From a virus, in IMG/VR virus record IMGVR_UViG_3300037343_000304, positions 1-39,819 of that record: 39,819 bases of DNA, one strand, 5' to 3'. A model generated the notes under the pieces. That model was not told the DNA's origin, did no database searches, and was given only the letters and a program-made list of their open reading frames with translations. Both the position numbers and the translations under genes were made by a program. Below are positions 24,492 through 32,896 of the stretch, in pieces. Every line of letters starts with the position of its first letter. The first letter of the stretch is position 1.

Positions 24492-26046
24492 TGGACCCCT
24501 CCGAATTTTGAAGCACGACAGTGTTAATCATTTCTTCAGGGATACCGGCCGCGCGCATGTCCGCGATATCCCGTGCAATATCCCGCCAAACCGACTGTGG
24601 GTCTTGACCACGATCACGAATGATCTGAGACGGCGACATCAGTAGGTTATTCTTCGCCAAAACAGCAGCCTTCACGTCCGCATTCGGATCGATCCAGTCC
24701 CACCGGCGAGGCTGCCAGGTGATCTCGGAATATTTGTCCAACTGCGCCGCTGGCAGTGGCGTGCCTTTGTATTTGATTCGACGCGCCAAAAGGGAGCGCT
24801 TTATCCAAGGCGTGAAAATGTCGGACAGCATCGCCTCGACCACCCACTCCTGTAGATCCTTCCAATGCTCGCGTTCATCGAGCGTGCCCTGCCGGATCGA
24901 GGAATAGTTGACCCCCTCAAGGTCGCTGGCCAGATTGTTGTAGGACACCCCGAAACCTGCCGAGATCCCGCGCAGCTGGTGCTTTGAGAACTGCGCAAAC
25001 TCGCCCGAAGGATAGATCGGATCGTTTGCCTTGAACCGCGCGCCTGCAGGGAGCTCATGATAGACGCCCGCCTCGCTTTCAATTTCCAGCTCGACCGCCT
25101 CACCATGTTCATCGACAGCTTCAGGCCCGTAGCCTTCCTCCCATTCGAAAAAGCCGGTTTTATTTGCACCCTCGCGCGCATTCACAAGCGCCGAATGTTC
25201 CAGCTCCTTCAGCTGCTGCATCCGCCAGAGCGCAGTCGACATCCACGGCAGCCCGCGCTTTTGCCCGACCAGGTCAGTGACAAAGGCGTGAATGATCTGG
25301 TCGGCAGGAATCCGGATGAACGCACGGCCCCCATAGGAATAGTCGCTTTCTTCCGCCTTCAGCGTCGTAAAATAATAAGCAATCGGCCGACCAAAGGCGT
25401 TGAACTCCACACCATGCCGAACAAACCGACCATTCGGCAGGCTGACCTCGTCCAGATCCAAGGGACACCGCTGTGGATCGATCAGATTTAATGCAAATCC
25501 CCAGGGCCCCGCATCACGACCAGAGACCATCTGGATAAAGCACTCTCCGTCCCGCGCCACCGTTTGAACCGCGACCGCCTGAATTTGCCGGAAAGGCAGA
25601 CGCCCCGTCACGTCACAGTTTGCCGCCTTCGACCATTCGCGCCACGCCGCCTCGATCGCAGTGTTCGCATCAACATCGAGGGAACCGTCCAGCTCCTTGG
25701 CTTGCGACTGCAGCTGAATGCCACGCGGTCCGATGATGTTCTGACGGCACATGCGCAAAAATGCCTTTGCGTGATCGTTGTTCGCACATTGCTCCCGAGC
25801 GCGCGCGACCAGGACCCGCTGATTGCGACGGATCACATCGTCAGCTGTCAATGGCGTCGTCGACCAAGAACCCGTCAGGCGATCCGAGGCACCCGCGTCA
25901 AACAACCGCTTGGAGGTGCCACCGCCGCGCCCGAGATGGCCGCCGCGCTTCTTGGAAACCTTCGGCACCGAACTCTCCGAGACTGAACTGTCGACAACAG
26001 GTGGCTCTGAACGCGTGTGGTTCTTCGATTTTCCGAACCAAGCCAT
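24427..26046 (-). CDS. portal protein (lambda gpB-type)
   Basis: This 539-residue portal protein forms the dodecameric ring through which DNA is packaged and ejected. Family hallmarks are RNQRVLVARAREQCANNDHA near residue 75, INLIDPQRCPLDLDE near 175, IIHAFVTDLVGQKRGLPW near 230 and ISAGFGVSYNNLASD near 355. The N-terminal basic stretch and a poorly conserved C-terminal 50 residues are usual. It begins one base into the upstream stop codon and precedes the protease-capsid gene, the standard packaging order. Confidence 0.94.
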   Translation of the reverse strand: MAWFGKSKNHTRSEPPVVDSSVSESSVPKVSKKRGGHLGRGGGTSKRLFDAGASDRLTGSWSTTPLTADDVIRRNQRVLVARAREQCANNDHAKAFLRMCRQNIIGPRGIQLQSQAKELDGSLDVDANTAIEAAWREWSKAANCDVTGRLPFRQIQAVAVQTVARDGECFIQMVSGRDAGPWGFALNLIDPQRCPLDLDEVSLPNGRFVRHGVEFNAFGRPIAYYFTTLKAEESDYSYGGRAFIRIPADQIIHAFVTDLVGQKRGLPWMSTALWRMQQLKELEHSALVNAREGANKTGFFEWEEGYGPEAVDEHGEAVELEIESEAGVYHELPAGARFKANDPIYPSGEFAQFSKHQLRGISAGFGVSYNNLASDLEGVNYSSIRQGTLDEREHWKDLQEWVVEAMLSDIFTPWIKRSLLARRIKYKGTPLPAAQLDKYSEITWQPRRWDWIDPNADVKAAVLAKNNLLMSPSQIIRDRGQDPQSVWRDIARDIADMRAAGIPEEMINTVVLQNSEGSNGSEKSAGKGAGNQANGDEGA

Positions 26047-26579
26047 CAGCTAAACCTCACGCGATGAATGCGCCCCAGGCTCCGGCCCGCCTTCGCAGCT
26101 GCAGCCGACTTGACCTCCGCGCGGTAGCGATCCCGCAGCTTCAAAAGATCGGACACAGGCGTCCGCGAGAGCGAGCGATTGTTGATCGAGTAGGACTCCT
26201 GATCGATCGAAGCCCGGCCCTCGATCACCGCCTCGATCGCATCCAAAACCCGCTGCGCATGCGACCGGCCATCAAACTGACCAGCGACTGCAGAGATATC
26301 CGCCAACATCTTAGTCTGGCCCTCGGCGAGCAAAACCACGTCAGTGCCGTCCGAAGCCCGCAGCTGCCACCAATACGACCCCGGCACCCAAGCCGCGGTG
26401 ACAGCAGCAGCAGCCAAAAATGTGTGGTTTTCAACAAGCCCCTCTGCGATCAGGTCAATCGGAGCCGGACCCCGCAAGATCAAAGACAGCTCCCAATCAG
26501 GCGCCGGATACTCAGAAAACGCCACCGGCACCCGAAAGGTGATGCCTGCCGATATTTCAGATGGGATCAAAGATACCAA
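26046..26579 (-). CDS. gpW-like head-tail protein with N-terminal extension
   Basis: The real frame is about 177 residues. A longer open frame runs back into the terminase gene but is only a shadow there. The C-terminal 65 residues resemble the gpW family of small head-tail joining proteins: AQRVLDAIEAVIEGRA, then SINNRSLSRTPVSDLLKLRD. The N-terminal 110 residues are beta-rich (ISAGITFRVPVAFSEYP) and of unknown role. The start is uncertain: TTG 26579 follows AAAAGG at a suitable distance and is used here. The position between terminase and portal is where gpW lies in lambda. Confidence 0.7.
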   Translation of the reverse strand: MVSLIPSEISAGITFRVPVAFSEYPAPDWELSLILRGPAPIDLIAEGLVENHTFLAAAAVTAAWVPGSYWWQLRASDGTDVVLLAEGQTKMLADISAVAGQFDGRSHAQRVLDAIEAVIEGRASIDQESYSINNRSLSRTPVSDLLKLRDRYRAEVKSAAAAKAGRSLGRIHRVRFS

Positions 26580-26592
26580 CGCATTAACCTTT

Positions 26593-28551
26593 TTATTTGC
26601 GCGGCCGTTTTTTCGACTTCGCACGCCAGACTCGTTTGGAAACACCATCACCGCGTAGAGCCTCGGAATCCTCTGGCGGTTTGCCCGCGACACGAACCGC
26701 CCGATCCACCTCAACCTCCAATGGCTCCGATGCCTGCGCTGGATCGAAAGGCTCATTCTTGGGCACCAAACCCCGGACCAGACGCGGAAGGTTTGGATTG
26801 ACCAGCTTAAACGCGGCATAGGCATAGACCCGGCAATCGAGCGCCTCATTTCTGTCCCTCGTTTTGTGCCATTCGCGCACAGAAAACCCGCGCGACATCC
26901 GCGTCCGTAGCGACTCGGCCGTCGCCTGCGCGAACCATTCCGGCGCACGGCTGGACGGCACATGACAAAAGCCCGGCCCGCGCTCCACGACACCGAACCA
27001 CCGCGACACGATCAGCTTGGCCTCGTCGACACCAACCGAAAACAGCTGGATCATCCGCGCGCGCCGCGATCGGACCCGGCTGGGTGCAGACACAACCGGA
27101 CGGCCCCAGCCACCAACACCTTTGACAGCAAACAGGCGCCTGCCAGTTTTGCCCCGCGCATATTCATAAGCCGACTGCGTCAGACCTTCGCCACCACCGG
27201 TGTCAAGACAGGCCCCTGCGATCGACAGCTGGGCCCCCGAGGCATGCTCGAAGGTTTCGCCCAGCACAGCGTCGAGCTCTTCCCAAACTTCGGAGCGCAT
27301 CGGATCACCGTAGAGAACCCGGTAGTCGATCGACCAAGACTCCTCGCCAAGCCCCCAGCCCACCACCTCAATCTCAAGGCGATCCTGCTGCATGTCGATC
27401 CCGGCCGTCAGCAAACCGACACCCACCGGCACCACCGCATCAAAGGCATAAGCGCGCGCGATCAGATCCGCACTTTCGACCTGGTCGCCCTCTTCCTCCC
27501 AAGTCTCCGCAAGCGAGACGTTCACAAACGTCTGAAGATCCCCTGCTGCCTTCTTATCAAGAAACGACTGCACCACGTCCTCGAGACGACGAAAGCAGGA
27601 ATAGAGCTCATTGAGATGATACGAGGCGTGCCCCCGGAAAGCCTTTTCAGCGATCCAGCCCGCGCCTAGGCTTTCAGCAGCGCGCACCGCCTGCACTCGC
27701 TCGGCGTCGGACCAAACCACGCCGCATCCTTCTCCTTCGCAGATATAGCCCGCCGTTTCCGGTAGATGCACGCCCTCGTCAGACTTGGACCAAGTGACCT
27801 GCGCCCATTTCAAATGATTACGCGCCTCGCAATGTGGGCAGACCACGTGAAACCGGCGCATATCGCCCGCCTCAAAAGCACCCTCGATGTAAGACGCGCC
27901 CTTGATCGTCGGCGTCGAGATTTCCAAAAGAAGCCTCTGGTCGCCAAATGTTGCTGAACGCTGCCAGATCAGCGAGACCGGATGCCCCTCCTGGGTCCGA
28001 TCGTAGCCGTCCGTCTCATCGCAAACGATGAAAGGCGCAGACTTGCCCCGCATCGTCTTAGGAGATCCAGACCAGGCAAACATCAAAAACCCGCCTGGGT
28101 AGGATTTCATCGACTGATTGTTCACCCCATCACGGCCGCGAGGTTTGGCAATCCGGTTTTGCAGCAGCTCGTTAGACTCGACCATCGGGTTAAATTTGGT
28201 TTCAAGCCAGGTGTGCAGATCGCCCTGCGACGGCTGCAACATGATCTGGCTCATTGGATTCTCGGCGATGCGAAACGCCTGACCGCACAACGCGACAGTG
28301 GTCTTGCCCACCTGGGCACCCCACATAAGCGAAATTCGAGAGACAGACGGGTCCATCGTCAGGTCAAGAGGCTCGCGCTGGTAGGGAGCGTTGTCAAAAC
28401 GGATCATCCCCGGAATTGCATTGCCCACAGGGATATAGATCGAACGCTCGGCCCAAACCGAAGGCGCAACATCCGGAGGTGGCGCAAAAGCCCGCAACGC
28501 CTCGGCAGCGATCCGGCGAGACACCGCGCCAATGGGAGGCCTATCATTCAT
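26593..28551 (-). CDS. terminase large subunit (lambda gpA-type)
   Basis: This packaging motor-nuclease has about 652 residues. Its Walker A is MWGAQVGKTTVALCG near residue 75, and the Walker B region is FIVCDETDGYDR near 165. The zinc-ribbon-like PHCEARNHLKW ... CEGEGCGVVW near 230-270 and the nuclease part beginning LLTAGIDMQQDRLEIEVVGW near 380 are both hallmarks of the GpA family. ATG 28551 overlaps the small subunit by 8 bp and is preferred over an in-frame codon at 28587. The last 40 residues are basic, and one copy of the 18-bp word encodes Gly-Lys-Pro-Pro-Glu there. Confidence 0.95.
   Translation of the reverse strand: MNDRPPIGAVSRRIAAEALRAFAPPPDVAPSVWAERSIYIPVGNAIPGMIRFDNAPYQREPLDLTMDPSVSRISLMWGAQVGKTTVALCGQAFRIAENPMSQIMLQPSQGDLHTWLETKFNPMVESNELLQNRIAKPRGRDGVNNQSMKSYPGGFLMFAWSGSPKTMRGKSAPFIVCDETDGYDRTQEGHPVSLIWQRSATFGDQRLLLEISTPTIKGASYIEGAFEAGDMRRFHVVCPHCEARNHLKWAQVTWSKSDEGVHLPETAGYICEGEGCGVVWSDAERVQAVRAAESLGAGWIAEKAFRGHASYHLNELYSCFRRLEDVVQSFLDKKAAGDLQTFVNVSLAETWEEEGDQVESADLIARAYAFDAVVPVGVGLLTAGIDMQQDRLEIEVVGWGLGEESWSIDYRVLYGDPMRSEVWEELDAVLGETFEHASGAQLSIAGACLDTGGGEGLTQSAYEYARGKTGRRLFAVKGVGGWGRPVVSAPSRVRSRRARMIQLFSVGVDEAKLIVSRWFGVVERGPGFCHVPSSRAPEWFAQATAESLRTRMSRGFSVREWHKTRDRNEALDCRVYAYAAFKLVNPNLPRLVRGLVPKNEPFDPAQASEPLEVEVDRAVRVAGKPPEDSEALRGDGVSKRVWRAKSKKRPRK
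26670..26687 (+). repeat. 18-bp word, copy 4 (end of terminase gene)
   Basis: Exact copy of CCTCTGGCGGTTTGCCCG, read on the minus strand as Gly-Lys-Pro-Pro-Glu about 25 codons before the terminase stop. Confidence 0.95.
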
Positions 28552-29044
28552 CAGCGAACAGCTCCTCAACATCCTTGTTAGCCGCAACCGTCATGGCGAG
28601 AGCGATCTCGTCCCGGATCACACGCCGGATTTGAGCATCATCGGACAGCCCGTGAATGCGAGAGGCGATCCGCTGCGGAGTATTACCCAGCAAATTGGCC
28701 CGAACTTCAGCCAGGATCAGCTGCCAAGCACGTTTGACCTCGGCTGCATCGATCGAGGAGCCTCTGCGCTTTGCCACCTCCATCTCCGCGATATCCGCCT
28801 CGGCCCTCGTTTTGCGTGCCTTTTCGACATGGTAATCAATCGCGCCAGCGATCGAGGCTGGACCAGCGGCACGCTCCTGCAGGTAAACAATGTAGCCCTG
28901 AACAGACGCGACTAAATCGTACCGGCCGCGCGCGCCCTTAGGGATGACCCCTGACTTTGCCAGCTGCTGCACGCGCCGCTCGGTCAGCTTCAACAGCTTG
29001 GCAATAGTTTTCAGCGGATAGGTGGGAGATTCCGAGCCACTCAT
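28544..29044 (-). CDS. terminase small subunit (Nu1-like)
   Basis: This 166-residue protein has an N-terminal winged-helix DNA-binding segment of the Nu1 type (LKTIAKLLKLTERRVQQLAK, then GVIPKGARGRYDLVASVQGYI). A coiled segment follows (KARKTRAEADIAEMEVAKRR), then a C-terminal helical part for binding the large subunit. It recognises the packaging site on phage DNA. It overlaps the upstream gene by 4 bp (ATGA) and the large subunit by 8 bp. Confidence 0.92.
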   Translation of the reverse strand: MSGSESPTYPLKTIAKLLKLTERRVQQLAKSGVIPKGARGRYDLVASVQGYIVYLQERAAGPASIAGAIDYHVEKARKTRAEADIAEMEVAKRRGSSIDAAEVKRAWQLILAEVRANLLGNTPQRIASRIHGLSDDAQIRRVIRDEIALAMTVAANKDVEELFADE

Positions 29045-29766
29045 GTGCCCGGCACACCATCATCGTCCATGAAAAGGGGATCGAGGATCAAAGACCCAAG
29101 ATCATCCGCGTCGAAAGGATCGGACCGCGCCACCTTCTCGACAGGTGGCAGAGCCAAGAACCGATCAAACACAGCCTTAATGATAGCCTGATTGTCCCGC
29201 GTGCGGCCGCTTTCGTCCCACAGCGCGTCAAACCACTCAATGAAGAAAGCCCCGATCGCTGGTCCGACATCGATGTCGAATTGCTCGGTGCGCAGGTTTT
29301 TGTTCAAATTCATGGAGGACCGCATGACGGCCGTGCCGCGCGCACCCTCCACAATGATGACCTTGGCATGAACCGACAGACACCGAAACGCATCAACGCC
29401 CAGAATTTGAATGAGGGGCCCGGCAAACTTGGGCGACTTTTCAAACGTGCCTCGATCGAGCAGAACCCGGCACTCGGTGATCCGGCCGTCCAGCTCAATC
29501 TCGCGCGCCCGCTGCACATCGTAGATGCCCGTGGTCCAGGTCGAGAGCCGGACCACCGCAGGCCCCAGCTCGTTCACCATGTGCTCCATCGCATCGATCG
29601 AGGAAAACTGACCGGCCGTCAGCCCAGTGACCGAAACCCCCTCCGACAGCGGCCCGATAGTGTCAGCAGCAGTGCCGGTGCGATGCGCAACAAAGCGAGT
29701 CTTGCGAGACGCTGTCCGCAGCGCGCGAGGTGGATCCTTGCGGTCTTTTGTTGTTTTTTCAGTCAC
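29041..29766 (-). CDS. phospholipase D-like (HKD) protein
   Basis: This 241-residue protein has a single HKD-type motif near residue 150: FRCLSVHAKVIIVEG with H-x-K, followed by MRSSMNLNKNLRTEQFD, where the Ser/Asn-containing strand and acidic residue belong to the same site. A single HKD site per chain is typical of PLD-family nucleases that work as dimers. It lies directly before the terminase genes in the packaging cluster, so a nuclease role in packaging or DNA processing is plausible but unproven. GTG 29766 overlaps the upstream stop (8 bp) and is preferred to an upstream in-frame codon at 29814. Confidence 0.72.
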   Translation of the reverse strand: MTEKTTKDRKDPPRALRTASRKTRFVAHRTGTAADTIGPLSEGVSVTGLTAGQFSSIDAMEHMVNELGPAVVRLSTWTTGIYDVQRAREIELDGRITECRVLLDRGTFEKSPKFAGPLIQILGVDAFRCLSVHAKVIIVEGARGTAVMRSSMNLNKNLRTEQFDIDVGPAIGAFFIEWFDALWDESGRTRDNQAIIKAVFDRFLALPPVEKVARSDPFDADDLGSLILDPLFMDDDGVPGT

Positions 29767-29974
29767 GCAAAGCCCACCAATTAAATAGGCGCCGCAAAAA
29801 GTAAGACCGGACAAGACTGATCACAGTATAGACAGCGCCGATTTGCGCATGCTGCCTTGGGCTAGGGAAAAACCCAAACAGCGGAAACACAACGATGTTG
29901 ACCGCGACAGCAATCGAGTAGCCGAGCGCGATGTTGGCCACCGCCTCTATGAATGAACCCCGCCGCGACTGCAC
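29759..29974 (-). CDS. small phage membrane protein (DUF7220-like)
   Basis: This 71-residue protein has two hydrophobic segments (ALGYSIAVAVNIVVFPLFGF and IGAVYTVISLVRSYFLRRLF). The pattern AIGYTV-like ... IYTVISLVRSY-LRR-F is recurrent in small membrane proteins of tailed phages placed near terminase genes. It begins GTG at the last base of the methyltransferase stop, with GGAGGA just upstream. Its role is unknown. Confidence 0.75.
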   Translation of the reverse strand: MQSRRGSFIEAVANIALGYSIAVAVNIVVFPLFGFFPSPRQHAQIGAVYTVISLVRSYFLRRLFNWWALRD

Positions 29975-31383
29975 TAAACATCCTCCGACACTTTCCGCCG
30001 CTTTTGCGAGAGCGCATCGAAGCCCTCACCCGAACTGGCCAGCTTTGCCTTTTTGCCCGAGAACTCCTGCCAGCGACGAACAATCACATCGCAGTACTTC
30101 GGATCGAACTCCATCAGCCGCGCGCGCCGGCCAACCTTCTGGCAGGCGATCAAGGTGGATCCCGAACCCCCGAACAGATCCAGCACCGCGTCACCGCGAC
30201 GGCTGCTATTTATCAGCATGCCCAAGATCAAGCCGACCGGCTTCATGGTCGGATGCTCCGGCGATCTCTTGGGTTTCTCAGCGCGGATCACAGACCCGAC
30301 CAGCTCCTCAACCATCAGATCGGCACCAGAAATACGAAGCGTCGTCTCGCCCGCCTCAATCTGGACCGCGCCACCGCCTTCCTCCACCCGGAACGGCATG
30401 TCGACCGCATCAACCACCGTGGTGTTTTTGCGGCCGCCATACCACGAATGCGCAGCGCCCTCCTTCCAGCCGTAGAGGATCGGCTCATGCCGCCACTGAT
30501 AATCCGACCGCCCCAAGACAAGCGCCGGTTTCACCCAGATCAAACAGCCCGAGAGTTTGAACCCGGCCTCAAGAAAAGCGCCCCGGAAATTGAACCCTTC
30601 GGTGTCAGAATGCGCGATGTAGATCGGAGCCCCAGCCCGCATTACAGAGAAGGCACCGACGAAAGCATCGCGGAGGAACTCCCGAAACGCGGAGTCTCCC
30701 ATGTGGTCATTCTTGATTTTGCCCGCCTTGCTTTCGTAATTCACGTTGTAGGGCGGATCGGTCCATGAACAGTCGATCGGCTCACCATCACACAGCGTTT
30801 CGACATCGGCCAAAACCGTGCTGTCGCCGCACATCACCCGGTGATCCCCCAAGATCCAGACCTCGCCAGCTCTTGAAACAAACGATCCCTCAAGCCCCGG
30901 CGCAGCATCGTCGTCGGTCAGACCTTCCTGCTCGAGGTTTTCCTCGTCCAAAAACAGGGCATCCACCTCGGAGGCATCGAAACCGGACAGGCCAAGGTTC
31001 ACACCCAAGTCCCGCAGCTCGCCCAACTCCAAGCGCAGCATGTCATCGTCCCAACCGGCATTGAGCGCCAGCTTATTGTCGGCGATCACGTAGAGACGCT
31101 GCTGCTCTTCGGTGAGGTGCGACAGACGGAAACAAGGGACATCGGCCATGCCAAGTAGCTTCGCCGCCATCACCCGGCCATGCCCGGCGATGATCGAGTT
31201 GTCGGCCGAGATCAGGACCGGATTTGTGAAGCCAAACTCCGAAATTGATTTCGCAATTTGCGCGACCTGCATTTCGTTATGAGTGCGAGCATTTCGGGCA
31301 TAAGGAACCAGCTCACCAAGGCCGATATACTCAAGCAGGGAAGGGCGATCAGGACGATCAGACGCTTTTGAAGCCTTAGGCAT
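29974..31383 (-). CDS. ParB-like nuclease domain-DNA methyltransferase fusion
   Basis: This is a 469-residue, two-domain protein. Residues 15-110 match the ParB/sulfiredoxin N-terminal fold (VPYARNARTHNEMQVAQIAK, then GHGRVMAAKLLGM). From about residue 200 comes a beta-class methyltransferase with motif IV SWTDPPYNVNYE and the C-terminal AdoMet loop LDLFGGSGSTLIACQ, plus HPTMKPVGL. Such fusions are common in phages and usually lack a cognate nuclease. They probably modify phage DNA against host restriction. ATG 31383 has a strong GGAGG site; the frame opens earlier but that part is not protein-like. Confidence 0.9.
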   Translation of the reverse strand: MPKASKASDRPDRPSLLEYIGLGELVPYARNARTHNEMQVAQIAKSISEFGFTNPVLISADNSIIAGHGRVMAAKLLGMADVPCFRLSHLTEEQQRLYVIADNKLALNAGWDDDMLRLELGELRDLGVNLGLSGFDASEVDALFLDEENLEQEGLTDDDAAPGLEGSFVSRAGEVWILGDHRVMCGDSTVLADVETLCDGEPIDCSWTDPPYNVNYESKAGKIKNDHMGDSAFREFLRDAFVGAFSVMRAGAPIYIAHSDTEGFNFRGAFLEAGFKLSGCLIWVKPALVLGRSDYQWRHEPILYGWKEGAAHSWYGGRKNTTVVDAVDMPFRVEEGGGAVQIEAGETTLRISGADLMVEELVGSVIRAEKPKRSPEHPTMKPVGLILGMLINSSRRGDAVLDLFGGSGSTLIACQKVGRRARLMEFDPKYCDVIVRRWQEFSGKKAKLASSGEGFDALSQKRRKVSEDV

Positions 31384-31762
31384 AAAACCTCCGAAACGAA
31401 ACGAAATCAAAAAAACTGGGCACGCACAATTGAATTTTTGCGAGTACAAACACCCTCATACCCCACCCCCCCCCAGAAGGACCCAAAGATTCCGGAGCGA
31501 CCAGCTGCTGCGGTACGTCGAACGCCAAGCGAAAGCCGGGACACGCAGCGACGTACACATCGTAGGCCAGACCAATCTCCGATCGAGTGCGCGCAGTGTC
31601 AGCGCGCGACCGCGACGGCAACGACTGGCCCCATGCCTCACACCGCGCCCGCTCAGTCTCGGTAGCCGCGCTGGTCGGATTGCTCGTCGCGCAGGCTGCC
31701 CCGAGCAGCATCAACCCTACGCCGCAGATCAGCCGCCCTGCCTTCGTCAAACTCTCGCCCAT
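31376..31762 (-). CDS. Rz1-like outer-membrane lipoprotein (spanin) candidate
   Basis: This 128-residue frame overlaps the neighbouring Rz-like gene by 110 bp in another frame. It has a lipoprotein-type signal (LICGVGLMLLGAACATS), with Cys near residue 24 as the probable lipid-modified residue. The following part is rich in Thr, Ala and Arg. A conserved-looking YDVYVAACPGFRL segment suggests a folded domain. An overlap of Rz1 within Rz is the classic arrangement. A run of nine G residues (coding strand, 31474-31466) lies near codon 99. The last 30 codons after it look non-proteinaceous, so the true C-terminus may be reached by a shift in frame or be dispensable. Confidence 0.5.
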   Translation of the reverse strand: MGESLTKAGRLICGVGLMLLGAACATSNPTSAATETERARCEAWGQSLPSRSRADTARTRSEIGLAYDVYVAACPGFRLAFDVPQQLVAPESLGPSGGGWGMRVFVLAKIQLCVPSFFDFVSFRRFYA

Positions 31763-31883
31763 CTTCCTCAGCCTCCCTCATACCCTTGCTACGCCCGCGC
31801 CCAAAGGCACGCGCCAATGCAGCGACCAGGGCAAGCACCCCGGCCGCAGCCGCCAACAGCCAAAGCTGGAGGCGACCGATCAC
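31653..31883 (-). CDS. Rz-like inner-membrane spanin candidate
   Basis: This 76-residue protein has an N-terminal membrane segment (LQLWLLAAAAGVLALVAALA) followed by a highly charged, helical periplasmic part (MREAEEDGREFDEGRAADL ... RRRVDAARGSLRDEQSDQRG). The topology is that of inner-membrane spanins, but it is short. It starts in a 4-bp ATGA overlap with the endolysin gene and contains the start of the Rz1-like gene in another frame. With that partner it would span the periplasm to disrupt the outer membrane at lysis. Confidence 0.6.
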   Translation of the reverse strand: MIGRLQLWLLAAAAGVLALVAALARAFGRGRSKGMREAEEDGREFDEGRAADLRRRVDAARGSLRDEQSDQRGYRD

Positions 31884-32500
31884 TCACGCCCCATGTGGAA
31901 TGCACGCCAAGCCACGATACCAAGGCCAAAGAGCGCCAAGCCGGTGAAGCCATAGGTCACCAGCTGATCAGAAAGCAGCGGAGCCGCCTCATTCACAAGA
32001 CGCTCTGCCGCAACTGCGATGGCGGTAACGGAAGTGCCCTCCTTGACCGCTTGGGTTTTGCGCTCGGGAATAGGCTCAGGCAAAAAGCGCGACGTTTGAA
32101 TGGGGAAACGCGTGCCCCATTTGCGCGCAGGCCCAGTGTCGATGTGCATAAATCCCGATTTGGGATAAAAGCCGAAACCCGTGAACCCGACAGCACGAGC
32201 TGCCTTCTCAAAGACAACAGGATCGTGGTTATCCATGCGGATATCGAAAGCCTGCCCGCGCATGTGATAGCTGCTCTTCGCGCCGCCGACCGCACGATTG
32301 TGCGCCGGATCACGATAGGCGGAAGTGACCAGCATGGGAGCTCCGAGTTTGACGCGAAGCCGCTCCAGCTTCTCGATCGCATCAACCTGCAACTTCAAGC
32401 TACCATCGCCCTTGGAAGCAAGCTCGGCAGGCCCAAAATGCGGATACGGCCAACTCCTGGCATCGCGATAGTGAGCCAAACCGATCATTCTCTTGGACAT
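31880..32500 (-). CDS. M15-type peptidase endolysin with C-terminal membrane segment
   Basis: The first part of this 206-residue protein matches peptidase M15 (D-Ala-D-Ala carboxypeptidase-like). It has LVTSAYRDPAHNRAVGG, then SSYHMRGQAFDIRMD with metal-binding His and Asp, then SGFMHIDTGPARKWG with the third metal His. It would cleave peptidoglycan cross-links. Near residues 180-198 a hydrophobic segment (LVTYGFTGLALFGLGIVAW) suggests a tail anchor, less usual for phage endolysins. It is in the lysis cluster between a holin-like gene and the spanin pair. Confidence 0.85.
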   Translation of the reverse strand: MSKRMIGLAHYRDARSWPYPHFGPAELASKGDGSLKLQVDAIEKLERLRVKLGAPMLVTSAYRDPAHNRAVGGAKSSYHMRGQAFDIRMDNHDPVVFEKAARAVGFTGFGFYPKSGFMHIDTGPARKWGTRFPIQTSRFLPEPIPERKTQAVKEGTSVTAIAVAAERLVNEAAPLLSDQLVTYGFTGLALFGLGIVAWRAFHMGRE

Positions 32501-32528
32501 GAAATTCCCCTCAACTTTTCAATTTGCA

Positions 32529-32864
32529 TTATTCGACATCCCGTCCTTGAAGAATTTCCCTCAAAAGCCGGTTGCTTTCGCGCTGGTCAGATTTGAGCTC
32601 CTGAAGCGACTGAAAAAGGGACTCAAAGCGAGCAGTGCTTTGCGATTGGGCATTTTCCAGCAACCGAACCCGCACCTCGATCTGAGACCGATCCAGCGTC
32701 GCGATTGTCGCATTGGTAGAGACTTCATCCAGACGCGTAGTCAAAGTGGCCATGTTCAGCCCCGCGTAGAGGCCAGCCGCGATCAAGCCGGTACCAATGG
32801 TCCAAGCCAGAGTTTTATTGAGAGTGACCCCCAAGTCGCCGTTTTCACTGCTCACAACACCCAC
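32529..32864 (-). CDS. membrane protein with coiled coil, holin-like position
   Basis: This 111-residue protein has one membrane segment near residues 20-38 (AWTIGTGLIAAGLYAGL), followed by a long coiled coil (about 40-105, RLLENAQSQSTARFESLFQS in it) with heptad-like spacing. It is the first gene after the Mor-like regulator and directly precedes the endolysin, so it is the best candidate for holin or a lysis timing factor. The single span plus coiled coil could also fit another envelope protein. The start may be ATG 32864 or an internal GTG (VSSENG). Confidence 0.6.
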   Translation of the reverse strand: MGVVSSENGDLGVTLNKTLAWTIGTGLIAAGLYAGLNMATLTTRLDEVSTNATIATLDRSQIEVRVRLLENAQSQSTARFESLFQSLQELKSDQRESNRLLREILQGRDVE

Positions 32865-32887
32865 CTAAGAATTCAGCGCAAAGCGCA

Positions 32888-32896
32888 ATTATACCA
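32888..32896 (-). promoter_or_regulatory. extended -10 promoter for lysis/packaging operon
   Basis: On the minus strand TGGTATAAT reads 32896-32888, a perfect sigma-70 TATAAT with the extended TG. It overlaps the stop region of the Mor-like gene and lies 24 bp before the first lysis gene. No good -35 is seen, as is common for activated or extended -10 promoters. One 18-bp word lies 40 bp upstream (32933-32950). Confidence 0.6.
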
